The notes under the pieces were generated by a model. That model saw only the letters and a list, made by a program, of their open reading frames with translations. It did not search any database and was not told the DNA's origin. Of a stretch of DNA of 64,000 bases, positions 46,553 to 57,493 are shown one piece after another (position 1 is the first letter of the stretch; each line of letters opens with the position of its first letter). The stretch is taken from assembly GCA_024509875.1 (NCBI GenBank), contig JAMPIV010011329.1, positions 565,501 to 629,500 of the forward strand, in the 5' to 3' direction. Source of the DNA: Oreohelix idahoensis. Lineage: Eukaryota; Mollusca; Gastropoda; Stylommatophora; Oreohelicidae. The translations under genes and the position numbers were made by a program.

Positions 46553-47194
46553 TTAATTTGTCATGGCACCTGTCAGGTCCTTTACATTAGAAGCTTTGTT
46601 TTGCGGACGTTTCTTCCTTGTGTCATCACACAGGAATCTACCACTACCGATTCTTTTCGTGGGGTTGTCTCCCCTCCGGTTCAAATTAAAATTGAGAGAA
46701 CTTCGCTCTCTTTTATCTTCCTCCAGTTTACATAAGTCCGACCGAGGGATTGTCGGCTTATTCTGGGGTATAACAGTTCTTTGTACTCGCTGCATAGTGG
46801 CCATTGTAAAACATTCGAGTGAAGACTGTCTGTGAAAAGGGGGTTCCCATTCCCCTCTGTCCACTTTATTATAATTATTTTTCTTTCCAGGCCTAAGTTT
46901 GCCCCGTGGCGTCTCTAGGTCCTGATTTATTTTCCCACGTGTGGGTATTCCCTCTTTATCTTCTGGCTCAGGTTTGCCATAATGCTTCTCTTGCATTTGG
47001 TTATTATTTTTCCACCCTGTGGAATTTTCCGTACTGCACTGTTCGCAGGCCTCAACAAATTTTCTTATGTCTTCAACTTCTCCGGGCCAGAAATATCCAG
47101 CAGATGTTCTTTGGCATGTGGTACCCATCGTCTGGTGTTCACCATCTAGAACATGTGTTTGTCTCATAACTCGTGCCCTATATTTTGATGGCAC
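46553..47194 (-). pseudogene. Element B: integrase zinc finger fused to an unrelated polar stretch
   Basis: The first 60 codons hold an integrase H2C2-type finger (HVLDGEHQTMGTT, YFWPGEVEDIRKFVEACEQC). After CEQC, where the DDE core should start, the frame runs about 150 codons of Lys/Arg/Asn-rich sequence with no integrase motif, ending just before the integrase C-terminus. All three catalytic acids of integrase are therefore absent. The replacement may derive from a gag-like basic region of another element. Confidence 0.8.
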
Positions 47195-47200
47195 TACTAC

Positions 47201-48631
47201 CTATCCACACCCGGATAATCCTGCTTTATCCGCCCTGAAAAGCAGTCCATCATCCAAATAGAATTCTCCTTTCCTAGGAGGGGTATGGAGTTTTTGGAGT
47301 TTCTTAAAACACGGCTTCAGTGACCTATCTTCAGCCTGTGCCTTTCTCCACTGTTTACGAGACATAATTTTTGGTGGTTCCTCCTCCTTCCTAGGAGTCG
47401 ACCTGACCTGAAGCGTGGCCATTACTACAGGTTTCCTTCTACAATTTTCGGTGTTATGGTTATCCATCCTACACCGGTTACAATATAATCTACCTTGATG
47501 AAAGGGTTTTCTTTCATCATTCTTTCTGTCATTGAAATGTGAGGTTTTATTTTTAAAATCATTTCGAGGCCTATCAAAGTTCTGCTTACTTCTGTTGTCA
47601 AATTTATTATGGTTTTGAGGAGCCTTATACTGATCTACTGGTTTTTTCTTGATGCCAGCTACCTCTGCCTGGGCTGCCTGATACCTCTCAGCGACATTTA
47701 TGATCTCACCCAGCCTCTCCGCGCCCTGTTCCATGAGAAACTTTCTCATGTCTGGAGCCATGGACTCTCTCATCTGTTCAATGAGTATCATCTCTTTGAG
47801 ATCTTGGGTTTTCCCCAAAGAAGCCCATTTCTCCATATACGTCTCCAACCGGGCGGAGAACTGGTGATAGGTCTCACCCGACAGTAGCCTGGCATTCCTA
47901 AATTTCTTTCTATAAAACTCTCCGTTCTTTTCGTATCTTAACAGAAGAGCCTGCTTCAACATGTCATAGTTGTCTTGGTCATCCCTGCTCATTTTGGAAA
48001 ACACTTCATAAGCTGTTCCCCGAAGACTCTGAGACAACTTTACACCCCATTTTTCTCTTTCTAACCCATAAGTAGTGGCTAATATTTCGTATCTGCTTAA
48101 ATACGACTCAATGTCATCATCCTTTTCCACAAAGTAATCTAAATGGAACCCCATGGCTGATGAGGAGGCCCCCTGGCTGGCAGCTGAGTCGGAAGTGGAG
48201 GGGCTAGTTCCATTGTCAGGAGCATGGCCTTGCAGCTCTAACTCCTTTAGTCGTATCTCATGTTCTCTTTGTAATCTTTTTTCTTCTGCTTCCCTCTGCA
48301 TTCGTTTTTCTTCTCTTTCTGCCTCCAATTTCCTTTCTTCTTTCTCTGCCTCAAGTTTCTTTGCCTCAGCCTCAAGTTTCTTTGCCTCAGCCTCAAGTTC
48401 CTTTACCTCCAACTGCAGCCTCTTAATCTCAGCCTCCCTATCAGCCTCTAATTTCTTAGTCTCCCTAGCATCTTCTAATTGCATTTTCCTTTCCTCAGCT
48501 AACCTATGTTCTTCCCTAGTAATAAATTTATCACATTCTGAGGTGACATAGTCAATTAAGATTTGACCCTCCATACTCATTTCTTTGGCAGTCTGAACAG
48601 CCGCAGATCGAAACTTGGCCAGAACTGCCAT
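47201..48631 (-). CDS. gag: Gag of element B
   Basis: About 475 codons; I take the second Met (MAVLAKF) as start. Residues 35-140 are a long charged coiled coil with EAEAKKLEAE repeats. A retrotransposon capsid domain follows (YFVEKDDDIESYLSRYE, WGVKLSQSLRGTAYEVF, LLLRYEKNGEFYRKKFR). The zinc knuckle is C-x2-C-x4-H-x4-C in YCNRCRMDNHNTENCRR. No protease follows; the frame goes directly to a pre-integrase segment GEFYLDDGLLFRADKAG and then shifts. The gag itself looks intact and could still assemble. Confidence 0.88.
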   Translation of the reverse strand: MAVLAKFRSAAVQTAKEMSMEGQILIDYVTSECDKFITREEHRLAEERKMQLEDARETKKLEADREAEIKRLQLEVKELEAEAKKLEAEAKKLEAEKEERKLEAEREEKRMQREAEEKRLQREHEIRLKELELQGHAPDNGTSPSTSDSAASQGASSSAMGFHLDYFVEKDDDIESYLSRYEILATTYGLEREKWGVKLSQSLRGTAYEVFSKMSRDDQDNYDMLKQALLLRYEKNGEFYRKKFRNARLLSGETYHQFSARLETYMEKWASLGKTQDLKEMILIEQMRESMAPDMRKFLMEQGAERLGEIINVAERYQAAQAEVAGIKKKPVDQYKAPQNHNKFDNRSKQNFDRPRNDFKNKTSHFNDRKNDERKPFHQGRLYCNRCRMDNHNTENCRRKPVVMATLQVRSTPRKEEEPPKIMSRKQWRKAQAEDRSLKPCFKKLQKLHTPPRKGEFYLDDGLLFRADKAGLSGCG

Positions 48632-48847
48632 TCTGATAAATACAAAATGTTCTAACAAAGTTTCTAAATAAGTATAACTTTATCTAATTAACTCTGGGTT
48701 CTGACAGTTTCTTGACTTCCCAAATCTTGGGCAATAATGATTATGGGGATTCCCTGGGACAAAAGAATATTGTTTATGCTAAGACCCAGACCCCAATGTA
48801 TGTAGTACTAAGAGAAATTCAAATGCCCGGAAAAGCCTACCAATTTA
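48632..48847 (-). other. Leader of element B
   Basis: Short leader between the 5' LTR and gag on the minus strand. TTGGTAGGC begins five bases after the LTR end and could be part of a tRNA primer site, but I cannot match a specific tRNA with certainty. Confidence 0.5.
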
Positions 48848-50621
48848 TGTAGCAAAGTTAGATTTTGCTGGGGAGGTTATGATGGTATCCTAAAAGAATG
48901 AAATCCGTGTATGTATTAACCGTGTGAGGTCAAGCACATATAGGCCCCTGATTCTATAAATGAAGATGATGAATTATGTGCAGGGTACCTAACGCTACCT
49001 CCCTAGATCTCACACGGTCACTATTTTGGCTCTAGTGTCTGGTGTATGATGTACCTAGTGTCTAGGGGAGAAATGAAATGATGGTACACAACACAAAAAC
49101 ACTTTAAGTTTCTATGATGAAGTGAATAAAACCTGTTGCTAAGTTTTTCTTTAAGTTTGATAATTTTCTTTACAATTTATTTTGCCTGTCCAGTCATATC
49201 GTGTGGACAGGTCTTTGAAAATGAGGACAATATAGTTTACATAAAAGATTATACTAAAATTGTGTGGACAATCTGCCCAAATAACTACAAAGTTTAATAT
49301 ATGTCTTTCCTGTTGGAATGTTCACAGCTACACTTTCTTCTTCTTCTAAGAGGGAGAGTCACTGTGTATACAGAACCTCACAAATCAAGAAATATAAACA
49401 AATGACGCTGACTTTGCAAAGAAATGGCCTCAGTTTCTTCTGCTCCGTCCAGACTGTGAAATATTTATTTAGTTATTTAATTTACTTTTAAAATTTATCA
49501 CAGCTGTTCTCAGCGTATCTGAATAAAAATTTAATGGTCAACTGGCACTGAGCAGCGAAAGCTTTTTGCTAATATTTAGTAGCACTGGCCAATCGAAAGC
49601 TTGCGACTACCAGAATTCAAATGCAGTTTTTTAAAAACAAAATTAATTCCAAACATACTCTGCGTCTGGTAGTCGATTGGCCAGTCCGCTTTAGTTATGC
49701 CAATACAAAACGATGTTAGTTTTTGGTAACAATTTTCCTACCGCTCCCCTTTCCCTACCATTCTCTTTTTACCCAAGCGAATTTGAATTTCCTCAATGCC
49801 TCTTTTCTAAGCTCGCATCCCCACTAACGTTAAAAAAAAACAAGCAGGAACGACAGTGTGTCTGGTCGAGCGTCCGTAGACATTTAGTATTTTTTCAATA
49901 ACTCAACTAATACTGGGACTACCATATTATTTAAAACATATTTTTGCTCAGTGAACTCTAAGCTATACTACCATATGATTTTTATGGTCAGATTCATATT
50001 GGTTCTAGATTTTCAATTTTGTCACGGTCATCGTCAAATAAATATTTTACACAAGACCGCCATCTTTTCCCTCTCTTTCATCTCGCCAGCATGTATTTTC
50101 AAATAACTAACTTGTTTTTGTGACGTCAGAAACATTACCGCGAGGAGGCAATAAAATTGTCTGCGTATTTATATGCAGGGCAGAATGTGTCAAGCGAAGC
50201 GGGTTTGTGCATGGCGGGTTAAGAATAGGCGTTAAATATTGGGAGTGTCTCGTGTTACACTACCAAATTTGTAAGGATTATTACTAATTACCAGCGTTAA
50301 AGTTGACAGAATACGTTAATTCAGATAGTTATTTTGCGGCACACTTACGCAAAATCGTTAATTATAAGTCTAGGCTGCAAAAAGGTATGCAGCAGATCTG
50401 GCAAAATGTTAAATGTTGGTAGTACGTTTTCGAAACCGAAACTAAAACTCGTGTTAGATTTTGATCGTGGGATCGTTCTTTAGGCTTAGCACTGCACAAA
50501 AGGCAGCGTTGCTGGCGTGTGAGAGCATCACCGTCAGACACAATAGGGCTGGTTTATTTATTATCATTTTATGACTAAACTCTTACTGAAATGAGCGATT
50601 ATTCTCGCAGATTTTACTACA
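48848..50621 (-). repeat. 5' LTR of element B
   Basis: 1774 bp, the same ends as the 3' LTR and few differences apart from the 277-bp gap. It ends next to CAGCC. Confidence 0.92.
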
Positions 50622-50712
50622 CAGCCTTCAACATTATAGTGGCGCATCAACACATTCCTGGTGGTCTTGAAACATTACGTTACATCAGCCTTTTTACATT
50701 TGGGCGGTAACA
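50622..50712 (+). repeat. 5' LTR of element C, last part
   Basis: Starts with the duplicated CAGCC and continues as at 59193-59282 to GGCGGTAACA. Joined to 41740 it restores one complete LTR. Confidence 0.92.
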
Positions 50713-51834
50713 TTTGTGATAGGCCAGATCAGTGGGTCTAAACTACGCAATGGACTGATTGAGGACATTATCTTATGATAACACACATTCATGACGGACT
50801 ACACATAGGAAACTGGACAAGATCATTTATACTGTGCAGCACATAACAGCAACACACCTTCAACAGTTTGAAACTCGTCGATGTCTTTCATTGTGAACGG
50901 TCACGACTCGTGTTTACATTCAAGTTCAGCTGTTGTTGACAAGTCTCATCACTGTAATTTTCAACGGTGGAGCTTCCTCTCATTGCTGTTTACGATTGTA
51001 CAACATTGTTGACTAAGGCCAGGATTGTACTTAAGATAAGTGGCGGTTTGTTTTTTCGGAAACTTTGTACCGTTATATGGTGTTTAACTGAGCCTTCTTA
51101 CAACACACTTTATTAATGCTACTTTATGTTACATGTTCTTTGGTGTGTGTGTTTCGGTGACTCCAATAGAATATCCCACATAACCGAGGGTCTATTGCGA
51201 GCGTTCTGTAGGGAACTTATCGTGAATTTCCCATTTGTGGAAATTTATTGCGACTTTGTTGCTTACACGATATTTTTTGTTAGTTGTGACGAGATGTGTT
51301 AGTGTCGTTTTCGTTATTTTTCTCCATTTTTCAGTTTTGTTCTGATTTGTTTGTATTTGTCTGCCTTCTCTTTTCTATTGTTTATTTCTATACACCCTTA
51401 TGTTTATACATTGTGGCGTCATTTGTTTTGTTGAATTTTTTGCAGTTATCATCACATGTTTTGTGATATTTTCCTTAGTTAAGCTTTATTTTTTATTTGA
51501 CTTCTGCGAACGTTTTCGGTTGCTCTATATTCTTGTCTTTGTATTGTTATTGTATACATGTTTATCATACACAGTCTACATATATACTTGGTCATGGACT
51601 ATTATTATTAATATGATGCACTTTTCAGATAGAGGTTATTTATGATGATATTATTATAGAGAAACACGGTGATTATACAAGTTTTTGGATTAGAAGACTT
51701 GTCTCCCACGGAGATTGGGATAGAATAAAGTGAAGTGAGTATACAAGTCTAGTATTACAGACTTGTCTCCCATTGATGTTGGGATAAGGTAATTTATTTA
51801 ATTTTTCAGGTCTGATCTCACATTATTAGACAGA
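50713..51834 (+). other. Leader of element C, noncoding
   Basis: 1.1 kb between LTR and gag with no supported ORF. TTTGTGATAGGCCAG follows the LTR directly; no certain primer-binding site. A sequence with AGACTTGTCTCCCA occurs twice (near 51690 and 51760). Confidence 0.5.
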
Positions 51835-53350
51835 ATGTCTACATTGGATTTCTTCATCGAACAAGGGAAATCCCTTGGTAAGACTGGTGAGAAATTAGAA
51901 GAGTTCGCGACTGTTCAATATGCCAAGGCATTGAAGTCGGAAGAAAAGAGACAAGATAGAAGCAGAGCAAAAGAAGATAGATGCTGAGAATTTAAGATTG
52001 CAGATGCAGGCAGAGGAAAGGAAATTCCAGATGGAGATGGAAAAACAAAAAAGAGAAGCTGAAGATAAAAAGAGAGAATCTGAGGAGAAAAAAATCCAGC
52101 TACAAATGGAAAAAGAGGCTGAAAATAAAAGATTAGACAGAGAGGCCGAAAATAAAAGATTAGACAGAGAAGCTGCTGCTGAAGCTAAAAATAAAAAGAA
52201 AGAATCTGAGGAGAGAAAAATCCAGATGCAGATAGAAGCTGCTGCTGAAGAAAGAAAAGCAAAAATGGAACATGAAGAGAAACTCTTAGCTTTGGAGTTA
52301 GAGAAATTAAAGTTGATGAATATGAGTGCTCCTCAAGCAACTTCGGGTAAGATAAAGGAGAGTTCTTATAAGGTCAAATTACCTCCTTTCAACCCTTTAA
52401 AGGACGACATAACGTTCTACCTGGATAGATTCCAATTAACATGCGTAACGCATAAGGCAGATAAGGAATAATATGTCGGACAACTGATGGAGTTACTTTC
52501 AGGTGAACCATTAAGTACAGTAATGGCAGTAGTGGAACCTGACAGAGCTAACTATGATGTTGTCAGGGCAACATTACTTAAAAGATATCAACTAAAAGAA
52601 GAAGATTATCGTCTTCGTTTTAAGACAATGCTACCAGAAACTGGAGTAGAATTCTCTGACTTTATTACGAAGATACGTCTTACATTCACACGTTGGATTG
52701 AGCTGTCTAAAACAGAAAAAACATATGAAGCCCTTATGGACTTATTACTTCGAGATAAAGTTATGTCATCTGTCAATGAGTCTTTCCTTGCTTTTCTTCA
52801 TGAGCGTAAACCTAAGAATATAAAAGACATGGAAGAATATTGTTGCCAGTACGTCACTGCGCATTCCCATGCTACTGTTAGCAATTCTAAGGTGAAGGAA
52901 GAGTTGCCAGTTGCTTCGCTAACCTTAATCGTAAATTTCAAGGTGCTCAACAAAACTTTAATAAGAAGAGTAATCAGAATTACACTCAATATCAAAGCAA
53001 TCCACCACACAAAGGTTTTTCTTCGAAGAACTGGAGACGAGCTGATTGTCCTCGTAATTATGGGTACAACAATTATAAACACTTTCGCAAGAATAGCCAT
53101 TATAGGAACTATCCTAGCTATACTCCACGAATACAACATAATTATTCTCGCCAACGGGAATATGATAATGGTGACTATAATAATAGTGATGCAAACCAGA
53201 ATAATGGTTACGATAGGGTTAATAATGACAATTTCAGAGGAAATAATAATCGCGGTAGATCTCAACACAATAAAAAGAGATCACATCACCAGGGAAACTC
53301 TGTCTAACAAGAGCCTCATGGTGCCGGTAATCAAGTGAACGATAATAAAA
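51835..53350 (+). pseudogene. Gag of element C, frameshifted
   Basis: Starts MSTLDFFIEQGKSLGKTG, shifts near 51950, continues as a charged coiled coil (51998-52471), meets a TAA at 52469-52471, then a capsid-like domain in the same frame (YDVVRATLLKRYQLKEEDYR, FLAFLHERKPKNIKDME). Near 52915 it shifts again: the Asn/Arg-rich nucleocapsid lies in another frame (52915-53330), while the frame that stays open is meaningless. Homologous along its length to gag of A. Confidence 0.85.
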
Positions 53351-53370
53351 ATTCTAATCATATCACTTGT

Positions 53371-53451
53371 ACAGCCGATAGGATGATCTGGCGCTCTCTC
53401 TTCCAAACCTCTACACCTCACGGTAGAAGGGGAACGACTAAGTAAGTAAGT
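53371..53451. mobile_element. 81-bp retroposon-like insertion
   Basis: Flanked by an exact 14-bp duplication ATCATATCACTTGT (53357-53370 and 53452-53465). The insert ends in TAAG repeats, a simple-repeat tail. Element A has no counterpart. It is very short for a SINE; it may be a truncated one. Confidence 0.75.
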
Positions 53452-53981
53452 ATCATATCACTTGTTCTGCTTTTGACTTTGGGAGAGCATCTCAGTGCCC
53501 CCAATGCAAAACATTATTCGAACCGACCATGGTAACTACTTTAAATTGTGGTCACCTTCCTCCCGCTCTTGCTGCTGCAGTTGCGCATGACGGGAGAGGG
53601 TCTCTTATCTTGCATAAAGGTCTAGTGGATAGTAATCCAGTCTCAGTGCTTTGTTATTCTGGGTGCACTACTGTTGTGGTTAAGCAATCTCTCATAGATC
53701 CTAGCAGTGCCACGGGAAAAATGGTTAAATGTGTGACATTTGGTGGCACAGTAGAAAATTACTCGACTGCTATCATTCACATTGCTACTCCTTTCTTTAC
53801 GGGAGATGTCCACGCGTGCCTTCTACCTAATCCTATTGCGGATCTTATCATTGGTCGGATTCATTGGGTTAAGGAATGCACCCCGCAGCAAATTGCTGCC
53901 TGGGAAGAACGGAATATCCAAACAGCCAATGCTGTGGTAACAAGAGCACAAGCTCTTGTTCCTCAAACTTCATTTAGTTAA
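53452..53981 (+). pseudogene. Protease region of element C, catalytic Asp lost
   Basis: Starts with a CPQCKTLFEP...CGH cysteine-histidine motif shared with A, then the protease fold region. Where A has LRDTGCTT, C reads LCYSGCTT, so the catalytic Asp is Tyr (codon 53655-53657). The rest (KCVTFGG, IADLIIGRIHWVKECT) aligns well with A. Confidence 0.85.
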
Positions 53982-54011
53982 GTTAATGAAGTAGATAGCC
54001 AAGAGGATCAC

Positions 54012-55245
54012 TTGGTGATTTCGCATGACTCGTTTGGGAAACTACAAGAAAAAGACCCGTCTTTAAAGAAATTCTTTCTTATCGCTAAAAACGGTGATCC
54101 AGATCAGAATACTAATCGCAAATCATATATCACTATGAAGAATGGTATACTAGTGCGTATGGTACAACACTCAGACACGTCTATGCATTCTCAAATTCTC
54201 GTGCCTAAGAGTACGAGAGCCCTAATTCTTCAACACGCACAAGACTTTCAGTGTGCTGGACACATGGGTTTTTCCCGAAACAAAGTCGAGAGTTCTGGCG
54301 GCTTTCTTTTGGCCATTTGTCAATAAAGACATACGAATTTATTGCCGGTCTTGCAAAATATGTCAAGAGGTCAAATCTAGAGGTCCACGTCATACTGCAC
54401 CTATTCAGGCTGCAGACATTCCTATTCGGCCGTTTCAGAAAATGGCAATATATATCATTGGCCCTTTTAAGGTTAAATCGGCCAGATGACATCAATTTAT
54501 CCTTACGTGCGTTGACATGTGCACGCGTTGGCCAGAGGCCATACCTCTTAAGAGCATCTCCACTGCCGATATCGCAGACGCTCTTTGGTTTATATTCTCT
54601 CGTTTGGGTTTTCCCAGAGAAATATTGTCAGACCATGGCACACAATTGATATCAGACACAATGTCGCAGGTAATGTCTACTCTGCACATTAAAAGATCTT
54701 TGAGTAGTATTTATCACCCAATGTCTAATGGGTTAGTTGAACGTCTTAATAGAACACTCAAGAACTTACTTGCGAAAATAACTGAGGATCATCCTCAGGA
54801 TTGGGACAGGGTTCTACCCGCGGCTCTCTTTGCCTATGGAGAGGTTCCCAACGAACATACAGGATTTTCTCCTTTTGAACTTGTCTTTGGCGCGCGACCG
54901 CGCGGTCCTATGTCTTTACTGCATGGTCTCATAACTGCTGATAATATCGACAATGACAAACAATCTTCATATGAGTAAGTCATTGCTCTCAGGCAAAAGA
55001 TTATTGAAGCATGCAAGTTAGCAACTTCCTCATCCGAATTTGCTAAAGAAAATGCAAGGCGATTTGCTAATAAGAAGAGACGCCTACGTCAACTTTGTCC
55101 TGGAGACAAAGCGTTTGTTTTACTTCCTTCTAGGGAGAACAGACTTCTTATAGCATGGAAAGGTCCATATACTATAGTCTCGAAAATTTCCGATGTCGAC
55201 TATGTTGTCGATATTGATGGAAGGCATAAAACCTTCCATATAAAT
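54012..55245 (+). pseudogene. Integrase of element C, broken
   Basis: The zinc finger part HAQDFQCAGHMGFSRNK (to 54295) shifts into the frame FWPFVNKDIRIYCRSCKICQ (54253-54489). The first catalytic Asp is Tyr (AIYIIGP versus AIDIVGP in A) and a TGA follows at 54487. The frame resumes at 54517 with CTRWPEAIPLKS, the second Asp in ILSDHGTQ and the Glu in NGLVERLNRTLK. A TAA at 54976-54978 precedes the C-terminal GPY-type region WKGPYTIVSKI (about 55154). Confidence 0.88.
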
Positions 55246-55990
55246 ATGCTTATGGAATATCATGAACGACCAGACTATTTGCAGCCTATTTTCCAGGCGA
55301 CGGATGATTCTCCAGTCCAACATGGTCATATCTCATCCCTGTCAGTTATACAGGATGAGGAAACTACGTTTTCAGATGTTAATCTACCTCTTCCTATGAT
55401 TCCACTTACTTCTACGGAATTATGGAGAAACGTTACAGTTTCTTCTAATTTGTCTTTTGAGGAACAGCGACAAGTATCTAATACGCTACAATCATTTCAG
55501 GATGTCTTTACCGACATTCCTGGACACACACATGTCATTGAACATGAAATTATACTTACTGATCATAATCCGATCAGAGTAAGACCTTATCCTATTCCTA
55601 TTCATTTTCAAGCACAAGTCGAGAAAGAATTGGATGAAATGATACAATTGAAAATAATTGAACCATCCACTTCAGCATACTCTTCGTCCATGGTTATTGT
55701 TCGAAAGAAAGACAATAACATACGCCTTTGCGTCGATTATCGCAAATTGAACCAAGTTACGAAGTTCGATGCTGAACCTATGCCTTTATTAGAAGATCTA
55801 CTTACTAGACTTTCTAACTCTCGATTCTTTACTAAACTTGACTTGTCGAAAGGCTATTGGCGCGTTCAGTTAACTGAATGAATTGCTGTCTACTCTACGC
55901 GAGCATAATTTTACTGCAAAACCCTCTAAAGCCTATGTTGGGTTTAGTGAAATTTATTTCCTGGGTCATCGTGTTGGTCATGGTCTATTG
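55246..55990 (+). pseudogene. RT of element C with the catalytic box deleted
   Basis: A good RT frame runs to 55881: ELDEMIQLKIIEPSTSAYSS, LCVDYRKLN, FFTKLDLSKGYWRVQLTE. The sequence then jumps to LLSTLREHNFTAKPSK, which lies after the catalytic box in A. About 80 codons including YIDD are missing. A few codons later the FLGHRVGHG region follows, then another stop. Confidence 0.88.
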
Positions 55991-56049
55991 AAGACAGAGG
56001 ACCAAAACATTTAGAAGATATTAAATATCTCTGTTCCTAAAACAAAAAA

Positions 56050-56635
56050 ACAAGTACGTAGTCTCTTGGGATTAATACAATTCTACGGAAGATTCATTAA
56101 GAATCTATCCTCTATCATGGCACCACTCTCAACCCTATTGAAAAAAGGGTCTCCTAACATGGTGCGCTGGTCCCAAGAATGTCAATCTTCATTGAATCAG
56201 ATAAAGAATTTGTTCTCATCCCCACCTATCTTAAGGCTACCTATTGCTGATAAGACTTTTGTTCTTCGTAGTGACGCCTCATCCACTGGGATCGGAGCGG
56301 CACTAATGCAGGAGTATTCAAGAACTCTGCATCCTGTAATGTATATCTCTAGGAAACTGAATGCGGCAGAAAGGAATTACTCGGTTTTAGACCGTGAATT
56401 ATTGGCTATGGTTTGGTCAATCCTTAAGTTACAAAGATTCCTTCTTGGTGCGCATTTCATTGTGGAAACAGACCAAAAAGCTCTTACAGCTATTCAGTGT
56501 AAGAACTTGAAGAGCTCGAGATCTACTCGATATGCTATTGCTCTTCAACCTTTTCATTTCACGGTGCGAGCTATCCGTGGTTTGGATAATGTGATGGCAG
56601 ACATACTGTCTAGATGCCTACATGAGTCCACTTAA
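56050..56635 (+). pseudogene. RNase H of element C
   Basis: An intact frame from KKQVRSLLGLIQFYGRFIKN through LRSDASSTGIGAALMQ, VLDRELLAMVWSI and VETDQKALTAIQ to DILSRCLHEST, so the three acidic residues are present. Cut off from the rest of pol by upstream lesions. Confidence 0.88.
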
Positions 56636-57493
56636 GTCTTGTGTCCTAGGTTTTCCTGATACACTTCTAGACTTATGTATCTTTACTATAACAATATATA
56701 TTAACACATTTGTTGTTACCTTAGAGTGGTAAATTAATTGTTTTCTTTCTCTATTACCATCTTTGGTGTAATGGAGAAGGTTGAGTTGACATAATATAAA
56801 AAAAATGATTGCGGCCACATGTAATATTTAGACATGTAGTAGTAATTAGAGTACATTATAGCATGTTACTAATTATGTCATTTGTATTGTTCTCAGTGCA
56901 AACTAGTACCAGGTACGGAGTGCTTTTGAGAATCATGATGATGCCATATGTCACCCTTACATTCTATGTGGATGCTGCTTACATTGATCTTCGAGATACA
57001 GCATTGTTTTGTACTATGGATGCCATCTTCTATTAGTTAGATTGTACATTTATATTGTAATGTATGTATAATGACTTTACAAATTTTGTTACGTCCATCC
57101 ATTATATAATAGTGATTATATAGCATTAGACTTCGATAGATTTATATTTTAATATGACTTGTCGATATAGGTCGTCATTCGCATTGCTATAATATTGCTT
57201 TTTTGATATGTATGTCATTTTTGTTAGCATCGCCAGCAACTGAGGTTTCTTTGATGGTATCTCCCGGATATGTTTTACTACGAGAAAATATTTTCTCTTA
57301 TCTTGTGAGGTGAATTTTTGTTCTCACTAGACGCTCTATTGTGCGTCAATTGAGCCTGTCATTCAGACATTATTTTATGTTGCTTGTTTCATCGGCGCAT
57401 CATTCATGCGGTATGAGCATATTGTATCTTGCTCATTAATGTATTTTTTTTTAAATGTGTTTCATTTTTTTTTATCCGGAGGGTGCGGTAATC
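56636..57493 (+). other. 3' untranslated region of element C
   Basis: No ORF with support. GGAGGGTGCGG just before 57494 is a short purine-rich tract suitable as the plus-strand primer. Confidence 0.5.

Larger units (their letters stand above)
41741..50621 (-). mobile_element. Ty3/gypsy LTR retrotransposon B, nested in the LTR of C
   Basis: Minus-strand element of 8.9 kb. Outer ends in window orientation are TGTAGCAAAG and TTTTACTACA; a 5-bp CAGCC is duplicated on both sides (41736-41740 and 50622-50626). Pieces in minus order: 5' LTR (50621-48848), gag, integrase zinc finger, a stretch without integrase core, integrase C-terminus plus RT, a LINE insertion, RT end plus RNase H, purine tract, 3' LTR (43789-41741). 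Integrase precedes RT as in A and C. Defective. Confidence 0.92.

Noticed and set aside
52798..53268. Minus-strand hydrophobic ORF within the gag of C
   Set aside because: Antisense shadow of the Asn/Arg-rich nucleocapsid.
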